A stretch of DNA of 13,932 nucleotides, from assembly GCA_964598255.1 (NCBI GenBank), contig CAZRBA010000065.1, forward strand, positions 1-13,932, given 5' to 3'. Below, piece by piece: positions 1 through 7,041 of the stretch (position 1 is its first letter; the number at the start of each line of letters is the position of its first letter). The DNA is from Caldithrix sp964598255 (GTDB lineage Bacteria > Calditrichota > Calditrichia > Calditrichales > Calditrichaceae). The notes under the pieces were generated by a model that ran no database searches, was not told the DNA's origin, and worked only from the letters and a program-made list of their open reading frames with translations. The translations under genes were made by a program, and so were the position numbers.

Positions 1-138
1 CCATATTGGTTTAATTCGCGCTCTTAAAAATTAAATATTCTATCCAAACCAATCATCCCAACATTTTTCAACTTTTTTAATAAACTTAACACTTTTAACA
101 TCAAAAAGGGAAATTTCTAAATTTATTGGGTAAGGTAA

Positions 139-157
139 ATAGATAGATAGATAGATA
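139..157. repeat. (ATAG)4.75 tetranucleotide microsatellite
   Basis: Four perfect ATAG units are followed by a partial ATA. It lies in non-coding DNA, so unit gain or loss would not alter a protein. It may simply be slippage in AT-rich sequence. Confidence 0.8.
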
Positions 158-333
158 ATTCGGTTGATTGGTTGAATCGAAATGATCGCTTCCGGCTCTT
201 TAAACTTTGCTCATAAATTAATAAAAGAAATATTAAAAATCGTTTAAAAAATAATGCTTGATTTTTTAACACTTTAAATTACTCAATTTTGAGGTCTTTA
301 TTACATAATCAAATTTTACTAAACAAATTAATT

Positions 334-372
334 ACTGTCAAAATTTTTTAGGACAGTTTTTCTATTTTTTTA
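334..372 (+). terminator. Terminator-like hairpin with T-rich tail
   Basis: ACTGTC (334-339) pairs with GACAGT (352-357). The 12-nt loop can pair further through its A4/T4 run. A T-rich tract broken by one C and one A follows (357-371). This has the shape of a rho-independent terminator on the plus strand, but no plus-strand gene is visible just upstream. It may be fortuitous or belong to a gene outside the window. Confidence 0.35.
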
Positions 373-373
373 A

Positions 374-658
374 TCAGTACAAAAACCAACCTGTAAACCT
401 TGTACTTTAACCGGTCTCATGCGTCGCATGGAAACCAAAAACAAAACCATGGTGAAGTTTATTACCCTGGAAGACCGCGAAGGTCTGGTAGAAGCCGTGC
501 TGTTTGACAAAGCGTACAAACAATACGGGCATTTGTTCAGGGGCTACGGCCCGTACGTTGTAAAAGGTCGCGTTCAGTCGCGCTTACTCCCGACAAGTCG
601 GGGTCTCCACTTCGTTCCGGCGCCCGGACGACATTTAAGGCAACGCTCAATAAAATGA
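374..658 (+). pseudogene. Remnant of DNA polymerase III alpha subunit OB-fold (dnaE fragment)
   Basis: The frame is open from just after a stop at 371. It reads as the C-terminal OB (tRNA_anti-type) nucleic-acid-binding domain of bacterial DnaE: a TGLMRRMETKNK strand, then VKFITLEDREGLVEAVLF, then the PYVVKGRV strand. The similarity begins upstream of the first ATG (419), which has no Shine-Dalgarno sequence, so that ATG is probably not a real start. After GRVQSR (about codon 55 from 419) the similarity stops and the frame runs through two GC-rich hairpins to a stop at 658. A full DnaE is over 1,100 residues; only about 60 are recognisable here. I read it as a broken copy left by a partial duplication or transfer. 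A stand-alone small OB-fold protein is the alternative and is less likely without a ribosome-binding site. Confidence 0.6.
589..631. repeat. Pair of GC-rich inverted repeats (REP-like) at the dnaE fragment break point
   Basis: Two adjacent hairpins stand out from the AT-rich surroundings. The first is CCCGAC-AA-GTCGGG (589-602). The second is TCGTTCCGG-CGC-CCGGACGA (612-631), with one bulged T. They begin about 10 nt after the recognisable OB-fold sequence ends. The arrangement recalls palindromic intergenic repeats (REP/BIME-type). Only one copy lies in this window, so repetitiveness cannot be judged here. Confidence 0.45.
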
Positions 659-747
659 ATTGAAAAAATAAAAATTTACGCATACGGTTTTCCTTTTTTA
701 ATAAAACGCAAATTGCGTGTCGTTTTTTGCTAATGCATTTTCATTTC

Positions 748-767
748 GGCAAAAAAGTTATTTTGCC
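748..767. repeat. Inverted repeat in the slyD upstream region
   Basis: GGCAAAA (748-754) and TTTTGCC (761-767) form a 7-bp stem with a 6-nt loop. GGCAAAAAAGTA recurs at 818-829, so part of the arm is directly repeated closer to slyD. The site could be a weak terminator or a binding site, but A-runs are common here and chance is a fair explanation. Confidence 0.3.
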
Positions 768-920
768 ATAGTAGTAAAGTAACAAATAAATTACCGACGC
801 ACAACGGAAAGATAAAAAGGCAAAAAAGTACTCACGACGTTAAAAATAAATTTGGAATCCGCTCAAATTCTTTTAACTTAACGAACAATTGTTTTTTTAT
901 CATTTTTTAGGAGTTTTTCA

Positions 921-1400
921 ATGCAAGTATCAGAAAATACGGTCGTATCCATCCACTACACATTAAAAGATGACAACGGTCAAACCGTGGATAGTTCGAT
1001 CGGTAAAGAACCATTAAGTTATTTACACGGCCGCAAGAATATTATCAGTGGTTTGGAAAATGCACTTACCGGAAAAAATGTCGGGGACAAATTAAACGTG
1101 ACCATTCCTCCGGAAGAAGCTTACGGGAATTACGACGAATCTTTGATTCAGGTTTTACCCAGAGAAGTTTTCGGTGGCGTGGAAGATATTCAGGTAGGCA
1201 TGCAGTTTTACAGCGAATCGCCAGAAGGTGTGCAAATGATTACCATTAAAAAGGTAGACGGCGACCAAATTACCGTGGATGCCAACCATCCATTAGCCGG
1301 CCAAACATTACATTTCGACGTGGAAATTATGGCCATTCGCGAAGCGACTGAAGAAGAATTGCAACACGGGCATGTACACGACGGAAGCCATCACCATTAA
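921..1400 (+). CDS. slyD: FKBP-type peptidyl-prolyl cis-trans isomerase, SlyD family
   Basis: A cytoplasmic prolyl isomerase and chaperone of 159 residues that speeds proline isomerisation in folding proteins. The split FKBP fold is clear: VVSIHYTLKDDNGQTVDSS at residues 8-26, then the GRKNIISGLENAL segment. The insert-in-flap chaperone domain (roughly 70-128) is followed by the family-diagnostic DANHPLAGQTLHFDVEI (about 120-136) closing the FKBP core. The tail GHVHDGSHHH is histidine-rich, like the metal-binding tail of E. coli SlyD but much shorter. That tail suggests nickel or zinc binding and possibly hydrogenase maturation; this part is inference. A strong TAGGAG (908-913) lies 7 nt before the ATG, and no signal peptide is present. 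It appears monocistronic, ending at the shared palindromic terminator 25 bp downstream. Confidence 0.93.
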   Translation: MQVSENTVVSIHYTLKDDNGQTVDSSIGKEPLSYLHGRKNIISGLENALTGKNVGDKLNVTIPPEEAYGNYDESLIQVLPREVFGGVEDIQVGMQFYSESPEGVQMITIKKVDGDQITVDANHPLAGQTLHFDVEIMAIREATEEELQHGHVHDGSHHH

Positions 1401-1425
1401 AATTGTTTTTCGGGTTAAACATGCG

Positions 1426-1455
1426 AAAAAGCCGGTGAAATTTCACCGGCTTTTT
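1426..1455. terminator. Bidirectional intrinsic terminator between slyD and pfk
   Basis: A perfect 30-bp palindrome with a central GCCGGTGAAA/TTTCACCGGC core. It is flanked by A5 on the left and T5 on the right, with further T-rich sequence after 1455. It can end transcription from slyD (plus) and from the convergent phosphofructokinase gene (minus, whose stop is at 1472). Confidence 0.9.
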
Positions 1456-1471
1456 GTTTTTTATTTGAAAA

Positions 1472-2797
1472 TTATTTTTTCTTACTACCCGAAGCGCTTA
1501 ATTTTTCATGCGCAATTCCGTCATCACCGATGTCGTGCACTTCCTTATCGTGCACCAAATATTCGAACTGTTTTCTGAATTCATCCAAACCGACACCGGC
1601 AGTGGCCGCATATTTTGCCAGCTCATGCGGATCCTCGAAATCTTCGGCTTTAAGGCGTATCATGTAGCGATAGGCCACATGGTAGTATTCCGATTTCACA
1701 TCCACCATACGAATTTTCATGCGCTTGGTTTTTGGATCGATTTTATCCTTTAAATAGATGGGTACAAACCGCCCTTCCTGCACCGAAATTAAAGCGCCGG
1801 AACCGCCGTCAAAAAGAAATTTGGCGGCCATAAAACCCAAATCGCGGCAGTATTCCATATCAAAAGGAATGGGATCGGCACAGCGTAATTCATAACCGAT
1901 ATTCTTTGCCACAATGGTCGTTTTTATTTTAAACTCCGCCAAACGTTTTTGTACCTGCTGTTTTAATATTTCGCCGAAACTAATCTCGGCCAGACGGATA
2001 TTATCGTGCGCATCTTTTTCCACGGACATAATTTGTTTAAAATCGTCCGTATCGAGCTTTTCCAGCAAACCCTCGGCCAAAATGGCCACTCCGTCTTTGC
2101 GTCCGTAACTCAAACGCTTAATAATGGCACCTACCAAAATATCCACGATACGTTTTAATTTGATTCGCTTGTTGCCAAATTCTTCCGGAATTAATGTGAG
2201 CGTAGCTCCGGCCGCTTTGCCAATTCCCATGGCCAGATGCCCCGCTTTGCGTCCCATGGTAACCACAAAATACCAACGCGATGTGGTTTTGGCATCGGTC
2301 ATAATGTTTTTGACAATTTCAACCCCCAAATGACGTGCGGTCTGAAAGCCGAAGGTACTAATGGTACCGGGCAAATCCAAATCATTATCAATTGTTTTGG
2401 GCACATGCGCCACCCGAACCCGACCATCGGCAACTTGTTGTACGCGGTAGGCCGAATAGGCCGTATCGTCCCCGCCGATGGTAATCAATTTATCCACGTT
2501 TAAGCGTAACAAAGAAGAAACGGTATTTTCCAAATGTTTGGGATCTTTGGTCGGATTATCCCGTGAAATACCGATATGCGAACCGCCGCGAAAATGTATG
2601 CGGCTAACCGATTCGATGGTTAAAGGAATAACGTGCGAAATATCTCCGCGCATAATCCATTTAAAACCGTCTTCAATCCCGATAACTTCGGAACCGGATA
2701 AAATGGCGCGAATGGTAGCGGCGCCAATTACACTGTTTATGCCGGGCGCAGGACCGCCCCCAACTAAAATGGCTGTACGTTTTGGAAATAATGACAT
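1472..2797 (-). CDS. pfp: 6-phosphofructokinase, predicted pyrophosphate-dependent
   Basis: Phosphorylates fructose 6-phosphate to fructose 1,6-bisphosphate in glycolysis; 441 residues, cytoplasmic. Family motifs in order: the phosphoryl-donor loop GGGPAPGIN (13-21), IGGDDT (107-112), PKTIDND (133-139, with the catalytic Asp) and MGR (181-183, substrate binding). Two positions set donor choice in this family. ATP enzymes have Gly in GGDG(S/T) and usually PGTIDND. PPi enzymes have a second Asp (GGDD) and Lys (PKTIDND). This protein has Asp and Lys, so PPi (EC 2.7.1.90) is the predicted donor and the reaction would be reversible. The protein is longer than the 320-residue E. coli PfkA, as expected of the long clade. 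The tail (about 425-441) is polar and lysine-rich. GGAG lies 6-7 nt before the ATG. The gene is monocistronic and ends at the palindromic terminator shared with slyD. Confidence 0.9.
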   Translation of the reverse strand: MSLFPKRTAILVGGGPAPGINSVIGAATIRAILSGSEVIGIEDGFKWIMRGDISHVIPLTIESVSRIHFRGGSHIGISRDNPTKDPKHLENTVSSLLRLNVDKLITIGGDDTAYSAYRVQQVADGRVRVAHVPKTIDNDLDLPGTISTFGFQTARHLGVEIVKNIMTDAKTTSRWYFVVTMGRKAGHLAMGIGKAAGATLTLIPEEFGNKRIKLKRIVDILVGAIIKRLSYGRKDGVAILAEGLLEKLDTDDFKQIMSVEKDAHDNIRLAEISFGEILKQQVQKRLAEFKIKTTIVAKNIGYELRCADPIPFDMEYCRDLGFMAAKFLFDGGSGALISVQEGRFVPIYLKDKIDPKTKRMKIRMVDVKSEYYHVAYRYMIRLKAEDFEDPHELAKYAATAGVGLDEFRKQFEYLVHDKEVHDIGDDGIAHEKLSASGSKKK

Positions 2798-2875
2798 GGC
2801 TACTCCAAATCCTTTTTAGTGAACCCTAATTAAACTTTATATTTCATCCGTTGCTATATTTTAACAAACCGATTA

Positions 2876-2891
2876 ACCGGAAGTTTCCGGT
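2876..2891. promoter_or_regulatory. Inverted repeat upstream of pfk, possible operator
   Basis: ACCGGAA (2876-2882) and TTCCGGT (2885-2891) form a perfect 7-bp dyad with a 2-bp centre, about 80-95 bp upstream of the phosphofructokinase start. Its GC content stands out from the AT-rich flanks. A compact dyad of this kind fits a dimeric regulator site. No T-run follows, so a terminator is unlikely. Function is inferred. Confidence 0.35.
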
Positions 2892-3059
2892 AAGGATTAA
2901 TTTACAACTAAAACCGTATTGTGATAAATGTGTAAAAATACATAATTCCCTATTTTTTCGCTAATTTAATTTAAAATCTTAAACCAAAGAACGCAAATTT
3001 CAATTATTCGTTTTTCGTCTTGTCTTTTTTCTAATTTTTTTCGTTTACGTGACGTGTAA

Positions 3060-3272
3060 CATTATTTTCCGCTGGACGATTTTTATCTTATTTTAAATAA
3101 ACAATCTGACGAAAATGATTATGAGGATTTCGCTGTCGCTTTTTCGATTTTCGCGAACCAATTGCCATGCCCTAAGCTTTTGGGTACTTTTGAAATACAA
3201 GATATTCTGCCGGTATCAGCGAAGAATTTCACGGAAAAAATATTTTTAGTATTTTACCAAAGGAATGATTAA
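3060..3272 (+). pseudogene. Unstarted 70-codon reading frame, possible gene remnant
   Basis: The frame is open from just after TAA (3057-3059) to TAA (3270-3272), ending 37 bp before the next gene. It has no ATG or GTG; the only possible initiators are CTG or an internal TTG, and none has a good Shine-Dalgarno. The translation looks protein-like, with balanced composition and an acidic stretch DENDYEDF followed by AVAFSIFANQLPCPKLLG. The DNA is richer in GC than its flanks. I do not recognise the sequence. It may be the 3' end of a lost gene that once preceded the coiled-coil ATPase-like gene. It could also be a chance open frame. A 44-codon ATG frame (3115-3249) overlaps it and is less convincing. 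Confidence 0.25.
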
Positions 3273-3309
3273 ATTATTCTATCATTTTATCGCATTAGGA
3301 GAGTAAAAA

Positions 3310-5073
3310 ATGCGAATTGCATCGCTGCAAATTTCTGGCTTCAAAGGATATGAACAAGCTACTAACATCAATTTTTTCGATGAACACGGCAATTTAATAT
3401 TTGATACTAACGGAGAAGAACGCCTTTTTATTTTCGAAGCCATTTTGGGAATTATTTTCGGATTTACGCCCGAAGAAAAGAAAAAATACCGCGGCGATCA
3501 ATCGCTTAATCAAACCTTTACCGGACTGGTAACGCTTTCTCTCGACCAAAAAACCGTGCTAATCGAACGCGATTTCGAGACCGATATCATTGCCTGTCTT
3601 TTATCCGACAGCGTATCTTCCCGCCCTATTTTTCAGGGTAAAGATTTGGTAGGCAACGGCTATTCGCGCCCGTATTTGGATATGCTGCGTTCCATTTTTC
3701 CCATTGTTGATAAATCGCTTTATCAGGAAATTTTGCAGGATGAAATCAACGAGGGTAAATCGCTGTCCAGTTTGCTCAATGCACTTTACCTACTCTTCTC
3801 TCCGCGCTTCAATTTAAACAAAGTACGTTTTTTAATTTCGAAAAGCGAAGAATATTTGAATACCCTCGATACTTCCCGTTTGGATAGCAAGAATATTTCT
3901 CAGTTGGCGCAATTCCACGAATGTTTGTTGTTTATCAAAAGTATCCACACCCTGCGCAAACAGTTAAAAGACGATCAAGAACGTTTGAATCGCTTGTTGA
4001 ATAAAATACGACGACGCGATATTCAAAAAAACGAATTGCTGCGTCAATTAGAAAAATCGTACAATATGGTAATGGAACAAAATCCCATTTTGTTGCGCGC
4101 CGAAATACTGCTTTGGAAAAGCCTAACCCAAATGAAAGAAAAAAATCAAAAAGATCTAAAAGAAATTCGTCACCGAATTAACGAAATCGAACAAACCATT
4201 CAAATCGATTTGGAAGAATACCAACAATTACCGACAACCATCGACCGGGAAGTAAAACGTTATGAAGAAGATCTGCAAAAAATAACGAATCTGCAAAAAA
4301 AGATTAATGACATCGATACCGAAATTAAAGTGAACGAGGTAAAATACAATACATGGAAAACCATTAAACTTTTTTTTGTATTGCTCATCGCGCCTTTGTC
4401 TTTTGTTTTGTCTTATATCGCATTTAGTTCTTGGTTTTTAATTATTCCCGAGGCGTTCTTTTTCTTTTTAATCTTTTTCTTTTTGTTCGGACATTACCAC
4501 TCGAAAATACGCGAAAAGCTATTAAACCTTCAAGAAGATAAAGATATTTTTCGCAAGCATTTGCACGACATCCAAAAAGAGATCGATTATATGCGCCAAA
4601 GATGGTATTTTTTGAGAGATGAAAAGAATTTCGATATGCATCGCGAACGTTTGCAGGAATACCAGCGCTTACAGCATGAATTAAAGCAATTGCGCCGTAA
4701 AGAACAACGCATTGTTCAAATATTAAATCAACCCAATATTACCCGCCAGCTTAAAGCGTTTCAAGAAAAGTACAGCGCGCTTGTGGATGTAAATCGTCCT
4801 GATCTCGAGGAATATCTGGACAAATTCGTCCAGCTTAAAAACGAACTTTCGGCCATCGAGGGGAGTTCGGTTGAGCCTCCGGTTATTCAGGAATTACAAA
4901 AAATCATCCGTGATTATCAAGAAGCTGTCAAGCAACTAAAAACAGTTGATGATAATTTAAGCGAGCGCCTGCATCTTCATCAATACAACCTTCCCATAGA
5001 GCAAATTTTGGATGCTGTGAAACGCAGAATTAAAAATTTGCAAATGCAAAGCGGAATTCAATTTGAATATTAG
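3310..5073 (+). CDS. Membrane-anchored coiled-coil protein with degenerate Rad50/SbcC/YhaN-like ATPase N-lobe
   Basis: A 587-residue protein. Residues 1-100 match the N-terminal lobe of RecF/SbcC/YhaN-type ATPases: the opening strand MRIASLQISGFKGYEQ, then DTNGEERLFIFEAILGIIFG (32-51) where the Walker A loop GxNGxGKSTxxEAI should be. The Lys and Ser/Thr are replaced by Arg and Leu, so ATP binding is doubtful. Coiled coil covers about 212-348. Two hydrophobic helices, about 352-374 and 376-395, form a membrane hairpin, and coiled coil resumes at about 400-550. No C-terminal lobe (signature motif, Walker B) follows. As I recall, Bacillus YhaN also has a membrane hairpin inside its coiled coil, which makes it the closest family I can name. 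The protein ends naturally, with a terminator about 50 bp on and no coding sequence in between. AGGAGAG (3297-3303) precedes the ATG. A pseudo-ATPase scaffold is my inference. Confidence 0.72.
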   Translation: MRIASLQISGFKGYEQATNINFFDEHGNLIFDTNGEERLFIFEAILGIIFGFTPEEKKKYRGDQSLNQTFTGLVTLSLDQKTVLIERDFETDIIACLLSDSVSSRPIFQGKDLVGNGYSRPYLDMLRSIFPIVDKSLYQEILQDEINEGKSLSSLLNALYLLFSPRFNLNKVRFLISKSEEYLNTLDTSRLDSKNISQLAQFHECLLFIKSIHTLRKQLKDDQERLNRLLNKIRRRDIQKNELLRQLEKSYNMVMEQNPILLRAEILLWKSLTQMKEKNQKDLKEIRHRINEIEQTIQIDLEEYQQLPTTIDREVKRYEEDLQKITNLQKKINDIDTEIKVNEVKYNTWKTIKLFFVLLIAPLSFVLSYIAFSSWFLIIPEAFFFFLIFFFLFGHYHSKIREKLLNLQEDKDIFRKHLHDIQKEIDYMRQRWYFLRDEKNFDMHRERLQEYQRLQHELKQLRRKEQRIVQILNQPNITRQLKAFQEKYSALVDVNRPDLEEYLDKFVQLKNELSAIEGSSVEPPVIQELQKIIRDYQEAVKQLKTVDDNLSERLHLHQYNLPIEQILDAVKRRIKNLQMQSGIQFEY

Positions 5074-5122
5074 CTTTGTTTCCTTTAACTTGTATTTCGA
5101 TCGTTTTACAAATATTAATAGT

Positions 5123-5152
5123 GCCCGGTTTTTGCCGGGCCATTTTGCTTTA
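5123..5152 (+). terminator. Intrinsic terminator after the coiled-coil gene
   Basis: GCCCGG (5123-5128) and CCGGGC (5135-5140) form a GC-rich 6-bp stem with a TTTTTG loop, 50 bp after the stop codon. The tail CATTTTGCTTTATT is T-rich but interrupted, so efficiency may be moderate. It separates this gene from the aminopeptidase gene. Confidence 0.7.
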
Positions 5153-5266
5153 TTCATAAATAAAACGAGCCGAAATTGAAACCGTACACTTTATTTTGCG
5201 TATTACATGCGGGAATTTTTTTGATTAAAACCAGGTTAAATCGTCAAAAAAGCAAAGGAATACATA

Positions 5267-6229
5267 ATGGATCCATTGGTTAAATCGGCCCAAACAGCAC
5301 TTAGTGTCTGTTTGGGGCTAAAATCCAACGAACGTCTGCTCATTATTACCGATCCTGATAAGCAAGCCATCGGGCAAGCATTTTTTAAAGCCGGTCAGGA
5401 GGCTACCGACCAAGTATTGTTAACCCAAATACCGGAGGCCGAAGTTAACGGACAGGAGCCCCCCCGAGACATTGCCGATTTAATGTTAAAATACGATGTT
5501 ATTGTGTGCCCCACCAGCAAATCGCTTACCCACACCAACGCGCGTCGCAATGCCTGCAAGGTGGGTGCACGCGTGGCTACCATGCCCAATATTAGCGAAG
5601 ATATTATGATCCGCACCTTAAATGCCGATTACCAACAAATTGCCGAGCGCACCAAACGCATTGCCGCCATTCTCGAAGAAGGAAAAATGGCCCGCATTAC
5701 CACTCCGCTGGGCACAGATTTGCACATGCCCATTAACGGCATTAAAGCCATTGCTTCCACCGGATTACTGTTGGAAAAGGGGCAAGGTGGTAATTTACCC
5801 AGCGGCGAGGCGTTTTTAATGCCCGAAGAAGGCGGCACCGAAGGCGTGCTGGTTGCCGACGCTTCGGTAGCGGCTATAGGCAAACTGAGCAAACCCATCA
5901 AAATTACGATTAAAGAGGGATTTGCCGTTAAAATGGAAGGGAGTAGGCAGGCCGATCAACTTTTTACCATGCTTACCCGTTTCGGACGAGACGGTTTGAA
6001 TGTGGCCGAATTAGGTATCGGTACCAATCATGCCGCCAAAATCACCGGAATTATTTTGGAAGACGAAAAAGTGTTGGGAACGGCCCATGTGGCCTTTGGC
6101 AACAATATAAGTATGGGCGGTACTTATGATGTGGGCATTCATATAGATTGTGTGTTTACCAAACCTTCCGTTTATATCGACGAAAAACCGCTGATGCTCG
6201 AAGGTAATTTGGTGGTCGACATTCACTAA
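5267..6229 (+). CDS. M29-type (AmpS/thermophilic) aminopeptidase family protein
   Basis: A 320-residue cytoplasmic metallopeptidase-like protein of the AmpS/leucyl aminopeptidase family (COG2309), which removes N-terminal residues from peptides using two metal ions. Expected ligand motifs are present in order: NLPSGEAF (176-183, Glu181), AELGIGTN (247-254, Glu248), GTAHVAFGNN (271-280, His274) and HID (292-294, His292 and Asp294). These correspond to the family's metal-binding Glu/Glu/His/His/Asp set. The N-terminal half (1-140) has the Rossmann-like look of the family (LLIITDPDKQAIGQAFF). The protein is shorter than the roughly 400-residue founding enzymes. The family also includes dihydroxypyridine dioxygenase (NicX)-type members, so the substrate is uncertain. 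AAGGA (5255-5259) lies 7 nt before the ATG. The TauE/SafE gene starts 20 bp downstream, suggesting one transcript. Confidence 0.82.
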   Translation: MDPLVKSAQTALSVCLGLKSNERLLIITDPDKQAIGQAFFKAGQEATDQVLLTQIPEAEVNGQEPPRDIADLMLKYDVIVCPTSKSLTHTNARRNACKVGARVATMPNISEDIMIRTLNADYQQIAERTKRIAAILEEGKMARITTPLGTDLHMPINGIKAIASTGLLLEKGQGGNLPSGEAFLMPEEGGTEGVLVADASVAAIGKLSKPIKITIKEGFAVKMEGSRQADQLFTMLTRFGRDGLNVAELGIGTNHAAKITGIILEDEKVLGTAHVAFGNNISMGGTYDVGIHIDCVFTKPSVYIDEKPLMLEGNLVVDIH

Positions 6230-6249
6230 ATTTAGTAATCCTCTACCCT

Positions 6250-6987
6250 ATGGATGTGTGGCATACGGGAATAACAATTATCCTCATTTTTACCGCCTAC
6301 TTTGTTAAAGGCTTCTCCGGCTTTGGCCCGGCCCTTATTTTGATTCCCTTGTTAAGCCTTATCATTCCGCCGGTAGAGGCCATTGTACTAACCACTGTTT
6401 TCGATTTGATTGCCGGAATTCTTTTACTGCTTAGCATACGAAAAACGGTTCTATGGAAACAGGTTGCCATGATTTTGCCGGCCTTTTTTTTCGGTGCATT
6501 TTTAGGTGCCCGATCTATTCCTATTTTACCGGTAACCATGTTAAAAAAAACCGTGGCTCTTTTGGTTTTGTTTTTTATTGTATTGATTTTGTGGCAAAGC
6601 ACACGCCCCTTAAAGCCATCGCTTAAGCTCGGGCACTGGTACGGACGGACGATTGTTTCGTTTTTGGCCGGTTTCGGCGGCGGCTTGGCCGGAATCAGTG
6701 GTCCGTTGTTGGTTATTTATTTTAAGCTGCAATACGCAAAATCGATTTTTCGCAACTTGCTTATTGCCGTTTTTGTTTTCGGAGCTGCCTGGCGGTTATT
6801 TTTGTATCGTTCCGTCGGACTTACCGTTCGTTTTGCCCCTTGGCAATGGATGCTATTTATTGCTACCCTTTTGGTTGCAATCGCTTTTGGTTCCTTGGTA
6901 CAAATTCGCATCGACGAACAAAAATTCGATCGCTTTGTTGCGTTGATTTTACTTATTCCCTGCGTTACATTATTGTTTTTAAAATAA
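6250..6987 (+). CDS. TauE/SafE family membrane transporter (sulfite exporter-like)
   Basis: A 245-residue inner-membrane protein of the TauE/SafE family (COG0730), whose members move sulfite, sulfoacetate or other small organosulfur anions. Most of the sequence is hydrophobic, with roughly seven or eight membrane helices. The two inverted halves each carry the glycine-rich loop of the family: KGFSGFGPAL at about 19-28 and AGFGGGLAGISGPLLVIYF at about 139-157. The arginine-rich turn RKTVLWKQV (about 64-72) is a likely cytoplasmic loop. The start has no obvious Shine-Dalgarno. It lies 20 bp after the aminopeptidase stop, so translation may depend on coupling. Substrate cannot be told from sequence, and pairing with an aminopeptidase gives no clear hint. 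Confidence 0.85.
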   Translation: MDVWHTGITIILIFTAYFVKGFSGFGPALILIPLLSLIIPPVEAIVLTTVFDLIAGILLLLSIRKTVLWKQVAMILPAFFFGAFLGARSIPILPVTMLKKTVALLVLFFIVLILWQSTRPLKPSLKLGHWYGRTIVSFLAGFGGGLAGISGPLLVIYFKLQYAKSIFRNLLIAVFVFGAAWRLFLYRSVGLTVRFAPWQWMLFIATLLVAIAFGSLVQIRIDEQKFDRFVALILLIPCVTLLFLK

Positions 6988-7041
6988 TACAAAAATAAAT
7001 TTGCTATTTCTAAAAAATCGTTAAATCAAAAAGGAGAACCC

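Larger units (their letters stand above)
1..373. other. AT-rich intergenic region without a gene
   Basis: No reading frame here looks coding in either direction. The stretch is very AT-rich and holds a short (ATAG)n microsatellite and one terminator-like hairpin, listed separately. The word TTAACACTTT occurs in this stretch and again near 13770, but it is too short and AT-rich to interpret. A gene ending upstream of the window could own the hairpin. Confidence 0.6.
2798..3309. other. 512-bp divergent intergenic region (pfk promoter side / AAA gene promoter side)
   Basis: The region separates the minus-strand phosphofructokinase gene from the plus-strand coiled-coil gene and must carry both promoters. 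I could not assign -10/-35 boxes with confidence. The pfk half contains an inverted repeat (2876-2891). The right half, about 3060-3272, is less AT-rich and holds a stop-free frame listed separately. The stretch 2900-3050 is AT-rich with nothing recognisable. Confidence 0.6.

Noticed and set aside
139..157. ATAG tandem repeat as a CRISPR or phase-variation element
   Set aside because: Units are four bases with no spacers, it is not inside or next to a promoter or gene that I can recognise, and so few copies fit ordinary slippage.
1914..2819. Several plus-strand open frames opposite the phosphofructokinase gene
   Set aside because: They are antisense frames of a strongly conserved gene, have no recognisable protein features and no ribosome-binding sites.
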